Shown here: in pieces, positions 17,061 to 23,167 of the stretch | Numbering within the stretch: the stretch's first letter is position 1 | How the letters are laid out: every line of letters begins with the position of its first letter | Made by a program: the position numbers and the translations under genes | Assembly: GCA_037447335.1 (NCBI GenBank) | Contig: JBBIGV010000060.1 | Coordinates: forward strand, 1-23,167 | Reading direction: 5' to 3' | Source: JBBIGV01 sp037447335 | GTDB lineage: Bacteria > Bacteroidota > Ignavibacteria > Ignavibacteriales > Ignavibacteriaceae | DNA: 23,167 nucleotides | Notes under the pieces: generated by a model | The model's input: only the letters and a program-made list of their open reading frames with translations | What the model was told of the DNA's origin: nothing | Database searches by the model: none

Positions 17061-18782
17061 ATGAAGTCATTCATTACAACACTTTTACTAGTTTTATTAG
17101 TTGCTTATGTAAACAAAGCTCAATGGAAAACAACCGTGGAGGAAAATAATATTATCTCTGTTGCACCCGGAGCTCAAATGTATCCTTCTGTTGCTTTAGA
17201 TAAAAGAGGAGGTTTCTTTGTTGCATGGACAGATGCCCGCAGCTCGGCAACGGGAAATGACATTTATATCCAGAGGTTTGATAGTCTTGGTAATACATAT
17301 TTCGCCGATAATGGTATCCCGGTTTGTGTTGCTGATGGAAACCAACAATTTCCATGGACAGTTGGTACCAGTGATAGCTGTGTGATTGTATTCTGGTATG
17401 ACGACCGACCTAACTATACGAACTCAACAGATTTATATGCGCAGAAATTAGATCCTGACGGAAATCCATTATGGGAGTTAAATGGAGTGCCTGTCAGCCA
17501 ATATAATACTCCAACACCAGGAGCATTATCAGAAATCAGTATTGTTCCCGATGATAATGGAGGCGCATATATAAGCTGGACAAGATCGTATTTTGGTTAT
17601 GGGCAACTTCGCGCTCAAAGGATTGATACAAATGGAAATATTATGTGGGATTCAACCGGTGCGATTTTAACCGACGGACCTGTTGATTCGCGCAGTCCTC
17701 GAATTGCAAGAAACCCGATGGGTGTAACAATTGTGTACAGGCATACAACAAGCAGTTATTCTATTTATTACCAGATAGTTGATTCTACAGGAAATTTGCA
17801 ATTTGCAACACCGGGAAAACTGGTAGCCGTTGACGGACCTCAAATTGGTACCAGCGTTACTTTAGCAGATATAGAAAACGGTGAAGCAGTTGTTGTTGCA
17901 TGGGCGGCTAATAGCGGAGGCTTGTTTGCTCAGGCAATGGATATGCAGGGTAATAGATTATGGGGAGATGATCACGTTACTATTAACAATGTACCCGGTG
18001 GACATACAGATTTTAAGGTTATCAGAAGCAGAACATCTTCCGATTATTATTTAGTCTGGAAAGACGGAAGAAGAATAAATGTTGCTTACGATATTTACGC
18101 GCAGAAATTAAATAACCTTGGTCAGCCTCAGTTGACACCTAATGGAATTAAAGTAAGCGGCACACCTTATACATTTACTAATACAAGTATTTCAACAAAT
18201 AATAATGGCGTTTATGTCTCCTGGGCTGAAGCCAGCAATCCGCAAGGTCCCGGCATATATGCACAAAGAATTAATCCTGACAGTACATTCGCTTGGCAGA
18301 GTAACTCTGTGAGATTAACAGATCAATTTCTAAATGCTGGTATCGTAACAATTAACCCGGATATAAACTATGGTGGTGCTGTTGTAATATTTTTTTATGC
18401 AGGACCTCCCTCGGGAACGGGAGATAATCTTTACGCAAAATATATTGGTGCAAACGGAGTTCTGGGCGGAGTTACATCAATTGCAGATAAAAGCATTATT
18501 CAGCCAAACGATTTTTATTTATCTCAAAATTATCCTAATCCATTTAACCCAACTACAAAAATCAAATACACTATTCCAAATGTAGGGTCAGGGCTTGCCC
18601 TGACCGTATTAAAAGTGTATGACATTCTTGGAAACGAAGTGGCAACATTAGTTGATGAATATAAACCGGCAGGAAAGTATGAAGTTGAATTTAATGCTTC
18701 CAACTTAACCAGCGGAGTATATCTCTACTCAATAAAGATTGGTTCTTATATCCAATCAAAAAAAATGATCTTGATGAAATAG
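17061..18782 (+). CDS. Secreted repeat protein with T9SS sorting domain
   Basis: This is an intact 573-residue extracellular protein of unknown function. It has a signal peptide (SFITTLLLVLLVAYVNKAQ) and then about six beta-rich repeats of roughly 65 residues. The pattern in each is a hydrophobic strand ending V-x-W-x-D-x-R (AWTDARS, FWYDDRP, VWKDGRR), then DIYAQ-like, then a G-N/D-x-x-W-x-x-NG turn. This layout is propeller-like. The T9SS sorting domain lies at about 487-573 (QNYPNPFNPTTKIKY to KKMILMK). It contains an unusual in-frame segment NVGSGLALT encoded by a 20-base palindrome (18586-18605). AGGAG precedes the ATG by eight bases. It diverges from the sigma-factor operon. The putative DUF1670 element begins two bases after its stop codon. 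Confidence 0.9.
   Translation: MKSFITTLLLVLLVAYVNKAQWKTTVEENNIISVAPGAQMYPSVALDKRGGFFVAWTDARSSATGNDIYIQRFDSLGNTYFADNGIPVCVADGNQQFPWTVGTSDSCVIVFWYDDRPNYTNSTDLYAQKLDPDGNPLWELNGVPVSQYNTPTPGALSEISIVPDDNGGAYISWTRSYFGYGQLRAQRIDTNGNIMWDSTGAILTDGPVDSRSPRIARNPMGVTIVYRHTTSSYSIYYQIVDSTGNLQFATPGKLVAVDGPQIGTSVTLADIENGEAVVVAWAANSGGLFAQAMDMQGNRLWGDDHVTINNVPGGHTDFKVIRSRTSSDYYLVWKDGRRINVAYDIYAQKLNNLGQPQLTPNGIKVSGTPYTFTNTSISTNNNGVYVSWAEASNPQGPGIYAQRINPDSTFAWQSNSVRLTDQFLNAGIVTINPDINYGGAVVIFFYAGPPSGTGDNLYAKYIGANGVLGGVTSIADKSIIQPNDFYLSQNYPNPFNPTTKIKYTIPNVGSGLALTVLKVYDILGNEVATLVDEYKPAGKYEVEFNASNLTSGVYLYSIKIGSYIQSKKMILMK
18586..18605. repeat. 20-base palindrome inside T9SS sorting-domain coding sequence
   Basis: GGTCAGGGCTTGCCCTGACC has perfect 9-base arms around a TT centre. 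It encodes GSGLALT within KYTIPNVGSGLALTVLKVYD, where the other sorting domains in this window have a shorter connection (for example YSLPQAENVSLKVYN). It has the same 9-TT-9 design as the intergenic repeat at 5777 and 7787, but a different sequence. Confidence 0.7.
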
Positions 18783-18784
18783 TA

Positions 18785-18807
18785 TCATATGACCACAGGA
18801 AGACTTA
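18785..18807 (+). repeat. Left inverted terminal repeat of the DUF1670 element
   Basis: TCATATGACCACAGGA followed by AGACTTA. The first 16 bases are the exact reverse complement of 20596-20611. It includes the palindrome TCATATGA at its outer edge. Confidence 0.7.
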
Positions 18808-18847
18808 AGTGTTTGTAAATAAATAAGTTAAGAAAGAACAAAAGCGA

Positions 18848-18878
18848 TAAGGGAAACGAGGAGTAATCGTTTCCCTTA
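18848..18878 (-). terminator. Hairpin after the DUF1670 gene pair
   Basis: A perfect 12-base stem (TAAGGGAAACGA at 18848-18859, TCGTTTCCCTTA at 18867-18878) with a seven-base loop lies 23 bases beyond the end of the downstream DUF1670 gene and inside the left repeat. On the minus strand it is followed by CGCTTTTGTTCTTT, a loose T-rich stretch. It may end transcription of the pair or block read-through from the T9SS gene. Confidence 0.55.
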
Positions 18879-18901
18879 AAATAAATAAGATAAAATAAAG
18901 T

Positions 18902-19723
18902 TCAATCAGTAATTTCATCATTCTTTGACAAGATGTTTTTAAGTTTAATCGGCAAAAGATCAACATACTGTTGCACAACACGATTAGATAATCTGGAAAG
19001 CTGAGATATTTTATCAATGTCTTTAATATCATGCTGCCAAAGGATTTCAACTCTGTGATAATCTTTAATGTAACGGTCAACGGCTTCCTTAGAGTGATTA
19101 GTCTTAAGAGCAATATCAGGAGTAAGGTAGCCCTGCAAGTAAAGAGTAATGATTTCTCTTTTATGAGTAATAGCCCCGGAAAGATCGTGAATGTTACCTC
19201 TTGTAGGCAGAAGATGACCTTGTTTCTGAATTTCCTGGACATATTGACTAACCACAGCATCGCAAACACCGAGCAGCACAGCAAGATCAAGTTGAGTAAG
19301 CAAAGCACCCTGATCAAAAGCCTGATCAACCCAACGTTTAAGTCTGTTTTTACGAAGAGACTTAGAATCAAAGCCGTGAGCAATATGAGCAATGTCCTGA
19401 TCATTGATGAAGGAAAGCACAACGGGTTTAAGCCTGGTATTAGCAATAGATTTACTTCTTTGCGGAAACTCATCAACAGGCACAGACATCCAGACAAGCT
19501 GTCCGTAGTTAATATGGTGAAGGTCATCATCGATAGAAGATACAAGGAAGTAATGATCAATAAGCTGAAGGATATCATTGATAATAGCCTTGGCAGTAAT
19601 CTCACTTCTGTCATACCCATAGTTATTAAGGAAGCGATGGAGCAAGAGTTGTTCAAGAGATTTATCAGAAAGCCTTCTGAACTTCTTCAGTTGAATTTGC
19701 TCTTTAGTTAAAGATTTAGACAT
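18902..19723 (-). CDS. DUF1670-like protein with three helix-turn-helix motifs (second gene of pair)
   Basis: This is an intact 273-residue protein with the layout I know for DUF1670: N-terminal SLEQLLLHRFLNNYGYDRSE; a middle part with ITAKAIINDILQLID and NTRLKPVVLSF; then GALLTQLDLAVLLGV (142-163), THKREIITLYLQGYLTPDIA with KTNHSKEAVDRYIKDY (200-220), and ISQLSRLSNRVVQQYVDLL (236-256). The last three each look like helix-turn-helix units, so DNA binding is likely. No catalytic motif is visible and the biological role of the family is not known to me. The ATG overlaps the end of the upstream gene by eight bases (ATGTCTAA) and follows a strong AGGAGGT, so the two are probably translationally coupled. 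Confidence 0.8.
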   Translation of the reverse strand: MSKSLTKEQIQLKKFRRLSDKSLEQLLLHRFLNNYGYDRSEITAKAIINDILQLIDHYFLVSSIDDDLHHINYGQLVWMSVPVDEFPQRSKSIANTRLKPVVLSFINDQDIAHIAHGFDSKSLRKNRLKRWVDQAFDQGALLTQLDLAVLLGVCDAVVSQYVQEIQKQGHLLPTRGNIHDLSGAITHKREIITLYLQGYLTPDIALKTNHSKEAVDRYIKDYHRVEILWQHDIKDIDKISQLSRLSNRVVQQYVDLLPIKLKNILSKNDEITD

Positions 19724-19952
19724 TTCTTTTACCTCCTGTTGAAGAATGAGGTTTGGATTTTTTTTTAGCCTCTTTGTTAGCAGGTTCAGGAGAAATCAGT
19801 TCAAGCAAACGTTTATTATCAAGCTTGTAGTAGATATCATATAGCTGGATGTATTCTCTAACTAAGCGATCAGACTTTTGAGCAATAAGGCGAATCTGTT
19901 GATGAGAGAAGTTCTGTTTGTAAAGAGTAGCCACCTGGATAAAATCAGCAAG
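19716..19952 (-). pseudogene. C-terminal end of the upstream DUF1670 gene, after an in-frame stop
   Basis: This continues the gene at 19953-20561 in the same frame: LADFIQVATLYKQNF, then a helix-turn-helix unit (SHQQIRLIAQKSDRLVREYIQLYDIY), then a basic Lys-rich tail (NKEAKKKSKPHSSTGGKRNV). The piece matches the C-terminal third of the neighbouring paralogue and has no start signal of its own. Confidence 0.75.
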
Positions 19953-20561
19953 TTAACGTTTAACAGAAGTCTCAGAGTGATTGGTTTTAAGCTCTATATC
20001 AGTAAAAGAATAACCTTTGAAGTAAAGATCTAGAATGATAGACTTATGAGAAAGCCCGGGACCCATATCAAGCTTAGTACCTCTGGTCATAATAAACTTA
20101 CCATCTTTACGCAGGAAGAAGACATCACGTTTAACGGTAGCAAGTGAAGTGGTAAGCAGCAAAGCAAGATCTTCATAAGTAAGTAAAGCACCCCGATCAT
20201 ATGCTTGACGTGTGCGGCGCTCAATGCGATGACGTTTCATACCAGCAAGGCCAAAGTTAGCTAGGACTTCAAAGTCAGAGTTAATGTCCATAAGTTTAAG
20301 ACGACAGGTAACTTTACGGGTAAGTCGGATATGTTTACCAGCCGGTTCAGATGAACAAACAGCTTCATAGGAAACTTCACCAGAAGACAGAGAGATATTG
20401 GAATGTTCCTGAAAATAAATAGAGACTTGTTTATAAAAAGCTTCAGCAATAATAGGAGTCAGGTTAAAATCCTGAGCAAGTTTTTGAATGATTGCGTTCT
20501 TAGCGTTTTTAGACTCAAGACGCTTAAGACCGTAAGCATCATTATTTTGAATTTTATCCAT
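19953..20561 (-). CDS. DUF1670-like protein, first gene of pair, ending at an in-frame TAA
   Basis: This gives 202 residues of a protein that would be about 281 without the stop. It is a divergent paralogue of the gene at 18902-19723, sharing the order of elements: TPIIAEAFYKQVSIYF, TCRLKLMD, RQAYDRGALLTYEDLALLLTTS (first helix-turn-helix), SHKSIILDLYFKGYSFTDIELKTNHSETSVKR (second). Reading stops at TAA 19953-19955, exactly where the paralogue has Tyr in DRYIKDYHRV, and continues in frame beyond it. A Tyr to stop change is the simplest reading. The N-terminus begins differently from the paralogue, and the ATG lies 34 bases inside the right inverted repeat. If the stop is real, the third DNA-binding unit is lost. 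Confidence 0.75.
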   Translation of the reverse strand: MDKIQNNDAYGLKRLESKNAKNAIIQKLAQDFNLTPIIAEAFYKQVSIYFQEHSNISLSSGEVSYEAVCSSEPAGKHIRLTRKVTCRLKLMDINSDFEVLANFGLAGMKRHRIERRTRQAYDRGALLTYEDLALLLTTSLATVKRDVFFLRKDGKFIMTRGTKLDMGPGLSHKSIILDLYFKGYSFTDIELKTNHSETSVKR

Positions 20562-20588
20562 AGGAGACCTCTGAATTTGTTAAATAAA

Positions 20589-20611
20589 TTTAGTCTCCTG
20601 TGGTCATATGA
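20589..20611 (-). repeat. Right inverted terminal repeat of the DUF1670 element
   Basis: Read on the minus strand from 20611 it gives TCATATGACCACAGGA, then GACTAAA. The first 16 bases equal 18785-18800. A longer palindrome GGTCATATGACC lies at 20602-20613, with the arms extending two bases beyond those of the left end. Confidence 0.7.
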
Positions 20612-20613
20612 CC

Positions 20614-20966
20614 TAAACTTTAAATAATAATTTTGCAGTAATTCATTTTTTACCCTTCTAAATAAACAGCAGGGGAGTGCTTCATTCCAGATTGCTCGGT
20701 GAAATTCACATCATTATGTGATTGTCCCACTTTCAAACAGCACATAAATTCCTTCCAGTGTTTTTAACAAATTGGTGATCAAAGTAAAAAACAAATTTAT
20801 CAATTGGCTTTATTAAAATTTCATTTGATTTTATTCATTCAGCTCGGTGTATTTTGAAAGAGACAGGAGAAACTGAAATGAACTTTCACGAGAAAAGTTT
20901 TTGATTAATAAGAAAAATAAATTTTACAAATAATCATCATTACTACAATAACGGGAGACCAAAGAA
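20614..20966 (+). other. Intergenic region upstream of the lipoprotein gene
   Basis: This stretch is AT-rich with no gene of normal size. TCACATCATTATGTGA at 20707-20722 is a small hairpin. A weak Bacteroidota-like promoter (TTTG at 20824-20827 and TATTTTG at 20850-20856) lies ahead of AGGAG and a minimal reading frame of eight codons at 20878-20904 (MNFHEKSF). That frame could be a leader peptide, the relic of a broken gene, or chance. Confidence 0.4.
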
Positions 20967-21536
20967 ATGTTAAATGCAAAATTATTATCAATCATATTGC
21001 TTCTATTAATTTCTGTTACAACAAATTGCGGAAATAATAAATCACCTGCAGAAACAGCCCAAACATCCGTACCGGATAAACGTATTTGCGAACTACTTAG
21101 CAAGGAAGAGGTTGGCAAAATAATGGGCGCGTCCTTTGAAGAATCAACACAAACACTTCATACTGTAAATCCAGAAGCTGGCAGCTATGTTTCTCAATGC
21201 GGATATTATACAAATAAAGGTTTGCAGCACGTTGCGGTTCTTGTAAGATATTTTAAAGGAACAACTTTTCCTCAATCTGCAGAAGAATTTTTTGCTGCAT
21301 CCGAGAGCGGTGATGCAGAATTAGATGCAGAAATAGATAAAGCTCTCAAAAATCATATAAAAGTTCAGGGGCTTGGTGATTTTGCTTTTTTCTATTCACA
21401 ATGGGAAAGCAACTCACTTGTTGTTCACTGGGATAAGTGTTATGAGATGATGATCAGTATGTATGATTTTAACCCCGATGGATCGACAATGGATAAAATA
21501 AAAAAACTTGCAAAAGAAGTGATGACAAAATTTTAA
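20967..21536 (+). CDS. Small lipoprotein, DUF3558-like
   Basis: This 189-residue protein has a lipoprotein signal peptide (LLSIILLLLISVTTNC); the lipobox Cys is Cys22, followed by GNNKSPAETAQ. The mature part begins ICELLSKEEVGKIMG, which resembles the CxLLsxeEv-x-x-x-lG opening of DUF3558-type lipoproteins. It has further Cys in SQCGYY and DKCYEM that could form disulphides. It would be anchored in the inner or outer membrane. The function is unknown. GGGAGA lies eight bases before the ATG. No operon partner is evident; the next reading frame starts 46 bases later. Confidence 0.75.
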   Translation: MLNAKLLSIILLLLISVTTNCGNNKSPAETAQTSVPDKRICELLSKEEVGKIMGASFEESTQTLHTVNPEAGSYVSQCGYYTNKGLQHVAVLVRYFKGTTFPQSAEEFFAASESGDAELDAEIDKALKNHIKVQGLGDFAFFYSQWESNSLVVHWDKCYEMMISMYDFNPDGSTMDKIKKLAKEVMTKF

Positions 21537-21582
21537 CCGATTCCAATCAATAAAAAAATATAAAACAAAGGAACAACATTAT

Positions 21583-21828
21583 ATGAAAATAAAATTAGTG
21601 TCGTTTGCAGTATTTGCTGCAGGAAGAAAATTGTTTTTACAGAATAATCTGCTCTTTCTTGCCGCTATTACAGTTGGTATTTTGATATTTAACATAAGCG
21701 ATCATGCTAACCCAAAGCAGGTTGTTTCATTTGTTACGCCCGGTTTGTCGTTTTCCGTTTTTGTACAAAATGACAAAATTTTTGTTGCAGATTATTAATC
21801 GGGTCTTCGTGTACTGCAATATCAATAA
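21583..21828 (+). pseudogene. Remnant of an LVIVD-repeat propeller protein
   Basis: The open frame from ATG 21583 to TAA 21796-21798 gives 71 residues, and the same frame continues with SGLRVLQYQ to a second TAA at 21826-21828. The sequence matches the end of an LVIVD beta-propeller: NNLLFLA, GILIFNISDHANPKQVVSF, then VQNDKIFVADY, stop, SGLRVLQ. Such proteins normally have many repeats and a signal peptide; here fewer than two repeats remain and no signal peptide is present. I therefore read it as the 3' end of a gene whose front was lost, perhaps by deletion between 21536 and 21583, plus one nonsense change. Confidence 0.6.
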
Positions 21829-21840
21829 TCAGGAGAAAGG

Positions 21841-23167
21841 ATTATTAGAAATTTATCCCGGCTGATTCTGGTCATCTTATTATCTTCATACCTCTACCCG
21901 CAGAATTGGAATGCGATATTAAATCCTAACCCATTTCCTTCACCATATACAAGCGACTGGGAATTAAATCCTGCTGCACTCGGATCAGTAACTTTGTTTA
22001 ATAATACAAATTCGGATGCGGAAGTAAAATTGAGAATCAGGATTGATCTGATCAATTCAGGAGTTGTGTTTACAAGTGTAAGTAATGTTTTTCTTGTGCC
22101 ATCATTTTCATCCTTTGTTATAGACAATACAAAAATTGTAAAAATAAATGATGCGAGCTTTTCAAACTCCCGATTGAAAAACCAGGTTATTCAAACAGGA
22201 AGATTGCCCGAAAGAAATTATACTGTTTGTTTTGATGTGATTGATTTAAATAATAATTTTTTGTTGACTGATGTTTGTGCTAACTTTACAATCACTTACC
22301 CTGAACCGCCGCATTTAATTTCACCTGCAAACAGAGATTCACTTCATGAAAATAATTTTTATCCTGTATTCCAATGGACCCCGGTTGTTGTTCCGCCAGC
22401 TTACCAGTTAAGATATATTATAAAAATTTGTGAAATCCTGCTGGGACAAACTCCTTTGCAGGCTCTTAATTCAAACATACCGCATTTTGAAGATCAGAAT
22501 ATTTTAATAACAACGTTGGTTTATCCTATTTCAGCATTGCCTCTTGAAGAAGGGAAGAGATATGTGTGGCAGGTGCAGGTTCTTGATCAATATAATTTTC
22601 CGCCGTCGCAAAACCAGGGGAAAAGTGAAATATTCACATTCAGCAAGAAGAAATCTCTCCTCCCCTTTATTCAGGAACAAATTGTGCTCGTAGCACCGGG
22701 GAACAATACACGGGTAAAAACTAATGCACCAAAATTTTCATGGACTTTTACTCCGCCTTCCGGCATTAATCCTAAATATAATTTAAGAGTTGTAAAAGTT
22801 TTACCAGGGCAAAACCTGGAAACAGCAATAAACAATTACCCGGTTTTAAATCAAACCACGTTCACAAATTCATATCAACCAATTCAGCCGTTGTCATTAA
22901 ATGCGGAAGACACATATGCCTGGCAGGTAGCGGCAATAAATCCGCAGACCAATGACATATTGCAAAAAAGTGAAATCCGAACATTCACTTTATTTAATTT
23001 AATTCTTCTTCTTCCTAATGATAATGCCGTAGTTAATATGAAAAGACCACTGCTGTCCCAAATAAATCTGAAACAGGTAAAAAAGTTAAATGGTCATCTG
23101 TTTTGGACAGATTTTTTTTCTATTTCAAATTCAATCCCTCCCTTGAAATAGTTCCTCCTGTCTTTGA
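21841..23167 (+). CDS. Secreted protein with Fn3-like repeats, partial at window end
   Basis: The reading frame is open from 21829. AGGAG at 21831-21835 points to a start at ATT 21841 or ATT 21844, giving a signal peptide (IRNLSRLILVILLSSYLYPQ, then NWNAIL). No ATG or GTG exists near it, so either a rare ATT start is used or an ATG was lost. The first ATG or TTG possible is well inside the mature protein (TTG 21994). Two or three repeats of about 110 residues follow, each with a W at its start (FQWTPV, FSWTFTPP) and Y-x-WQV near the end (RYVWQVQVLDQ, TYAWQVAAINPQT), which is an Fn3-like surface-protein pattern. Near the end, CCC at 23057-23059 marks a probable one-base loss. The current frame stops at 23151, while the neighbouring frame reads NKSETGKKVKWSSVLDRF and runs past the window. 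Confidence 0.7.

Larger units (their letters stand above)
18785..20611 (-). mobile_element. Putative DUF1670 mobile element with inverted terminal repeats
   Basis: Two DUF1670 genes are enclosed by inverted repeats. TCATATGACCACAGGA at 18785-18800 matches the reverse complement of 20596-20611 perfectly over 16 bases, and the match extends into GACT after a one-base gap. The outermost CATATG (18786-18791 and 20605-20610) is palindromic, so it can also be read as a 6-base target duplication flanking an element at 18792-20604 whose arms start ACCACAGGA. The left end lies two bases after the stop of the T9SS gene. No DDE, serine or tyrosine recombinase or HUH motif is seen, so transposition by DUF1670 proteins is inference. 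The element may depend on a transposase elsewhere. Confidence 0.6.

Noticed and set aside
18586..18605. Rho-independent terminator
   Set aside because: It lies inside an intact coding sequence with no T tract after it.
18805..19656. Minus-strand frame of 283 codons rich in Leu, Ile and Ser
   Set aside because: It is an out-of-frame shadow of the DUF1670 gene, with composition typical of a shifted frame.
19031..19711. Plus-strand frame of 226 codons
   Set aside because: It is antisense to the DUF1670 gene at 18902-19723, which has recognised domains; no ribosome binding site or homology signal is seen.
20878..20904. Eight-codon frame with AGGAG (MNFHEKSF) as a regulatory leader peptide
   Set aside because: There is no run of regulatory codons and no attenuator-like pair of hairpins before the lipoprotein gene; it is kept only as a note in the intergenic entry.
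6479..21798. Alternative genetic code in which TAA means Tyr, or TGA means Trp
   Set aside because: Several internal TAA fall at likely Tyr positions and one TGA at a likely Trp, but TAA ends many intact genes here (7866, 20967) and TGA ends the kinase at 4423 and the CHAT gene at 15488.

Overview
The window looks like a chromosomal fragment from a low-GC bacterium of the Ignavibacteria or a related Bacteroidota/Chlorobiota lineage. The main evidence is four secreted proteins that end in a type IX secretion (T9SS) sorting domain beginning with the motif QNYPNPFNPST or QNFPNPFNPTT and ending in KKMIL-x-K/R. A propeller-type hybrid sensor kinase, a secreted TPR-CHAT protein and a Bacteroidota-like -7 promoter element fit this. 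No rRNA, tRNA or CRISPR array was seen.

Layout. 1-893 (-): an IS4-type transposase with two frameshifts, cut by the window edge. 1130-5125 (+): a two-component pair, a propeller/Y_Y_Y histidine kinase followed by a NarL-type response regulator. 5235-5736 (+): a PagL-like lipid A deacylase with a frameshifted signal peptide. 5895-12124 (+): three secreted T9SS cargo proteins, two of them interrupted. 12309-15488 (+): a secreted TPR-CHAT protease-like protein with one in-frame stop. 15509-16936 (-): an ECF-like sigma factor followed by its membrane zinc-finger anti-sigma factor, convergent with the CHAT gene. 17061-18782 (+): a fourth T9SS cargo. About 18785-20611 (-): two overlapping paralogous DUF1670 genes enclosed by inverted repeats and a palindromic CATATG, which is the best candidate here for an undescribed mobile element. 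20967-21536 (+): a small lipoprotein. 21583-21828 (+): a broken LVIVD-repeat remnant. 21841 to the window end (+): a secreted protein with Fn3-like repeats and no ATG at its natural start.

A recurring theme is gene breakage. I count five in-frame premature stops (6479, 11777, 13401, 19953 on the minus strand, 21796) and five single-base frameshifts, all in short homopolymers (209, 865, 5322-5328, 5984, 23057). In each case the reading continues on the far side with recognisable family sequence. This is either real decay or residual assembly error, and the homopolymer bias leans toward error for the indels. The large intact genes (1130, 7866, 17061) show that the region is not uniformly damaged.

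A second theme is small palindromes. An identical 20-base hairpin lies on both sides of the 5895-7651 gene, and two other palindromes appear to be inserted in frame inside T9SS sorting-domain coding sequence.
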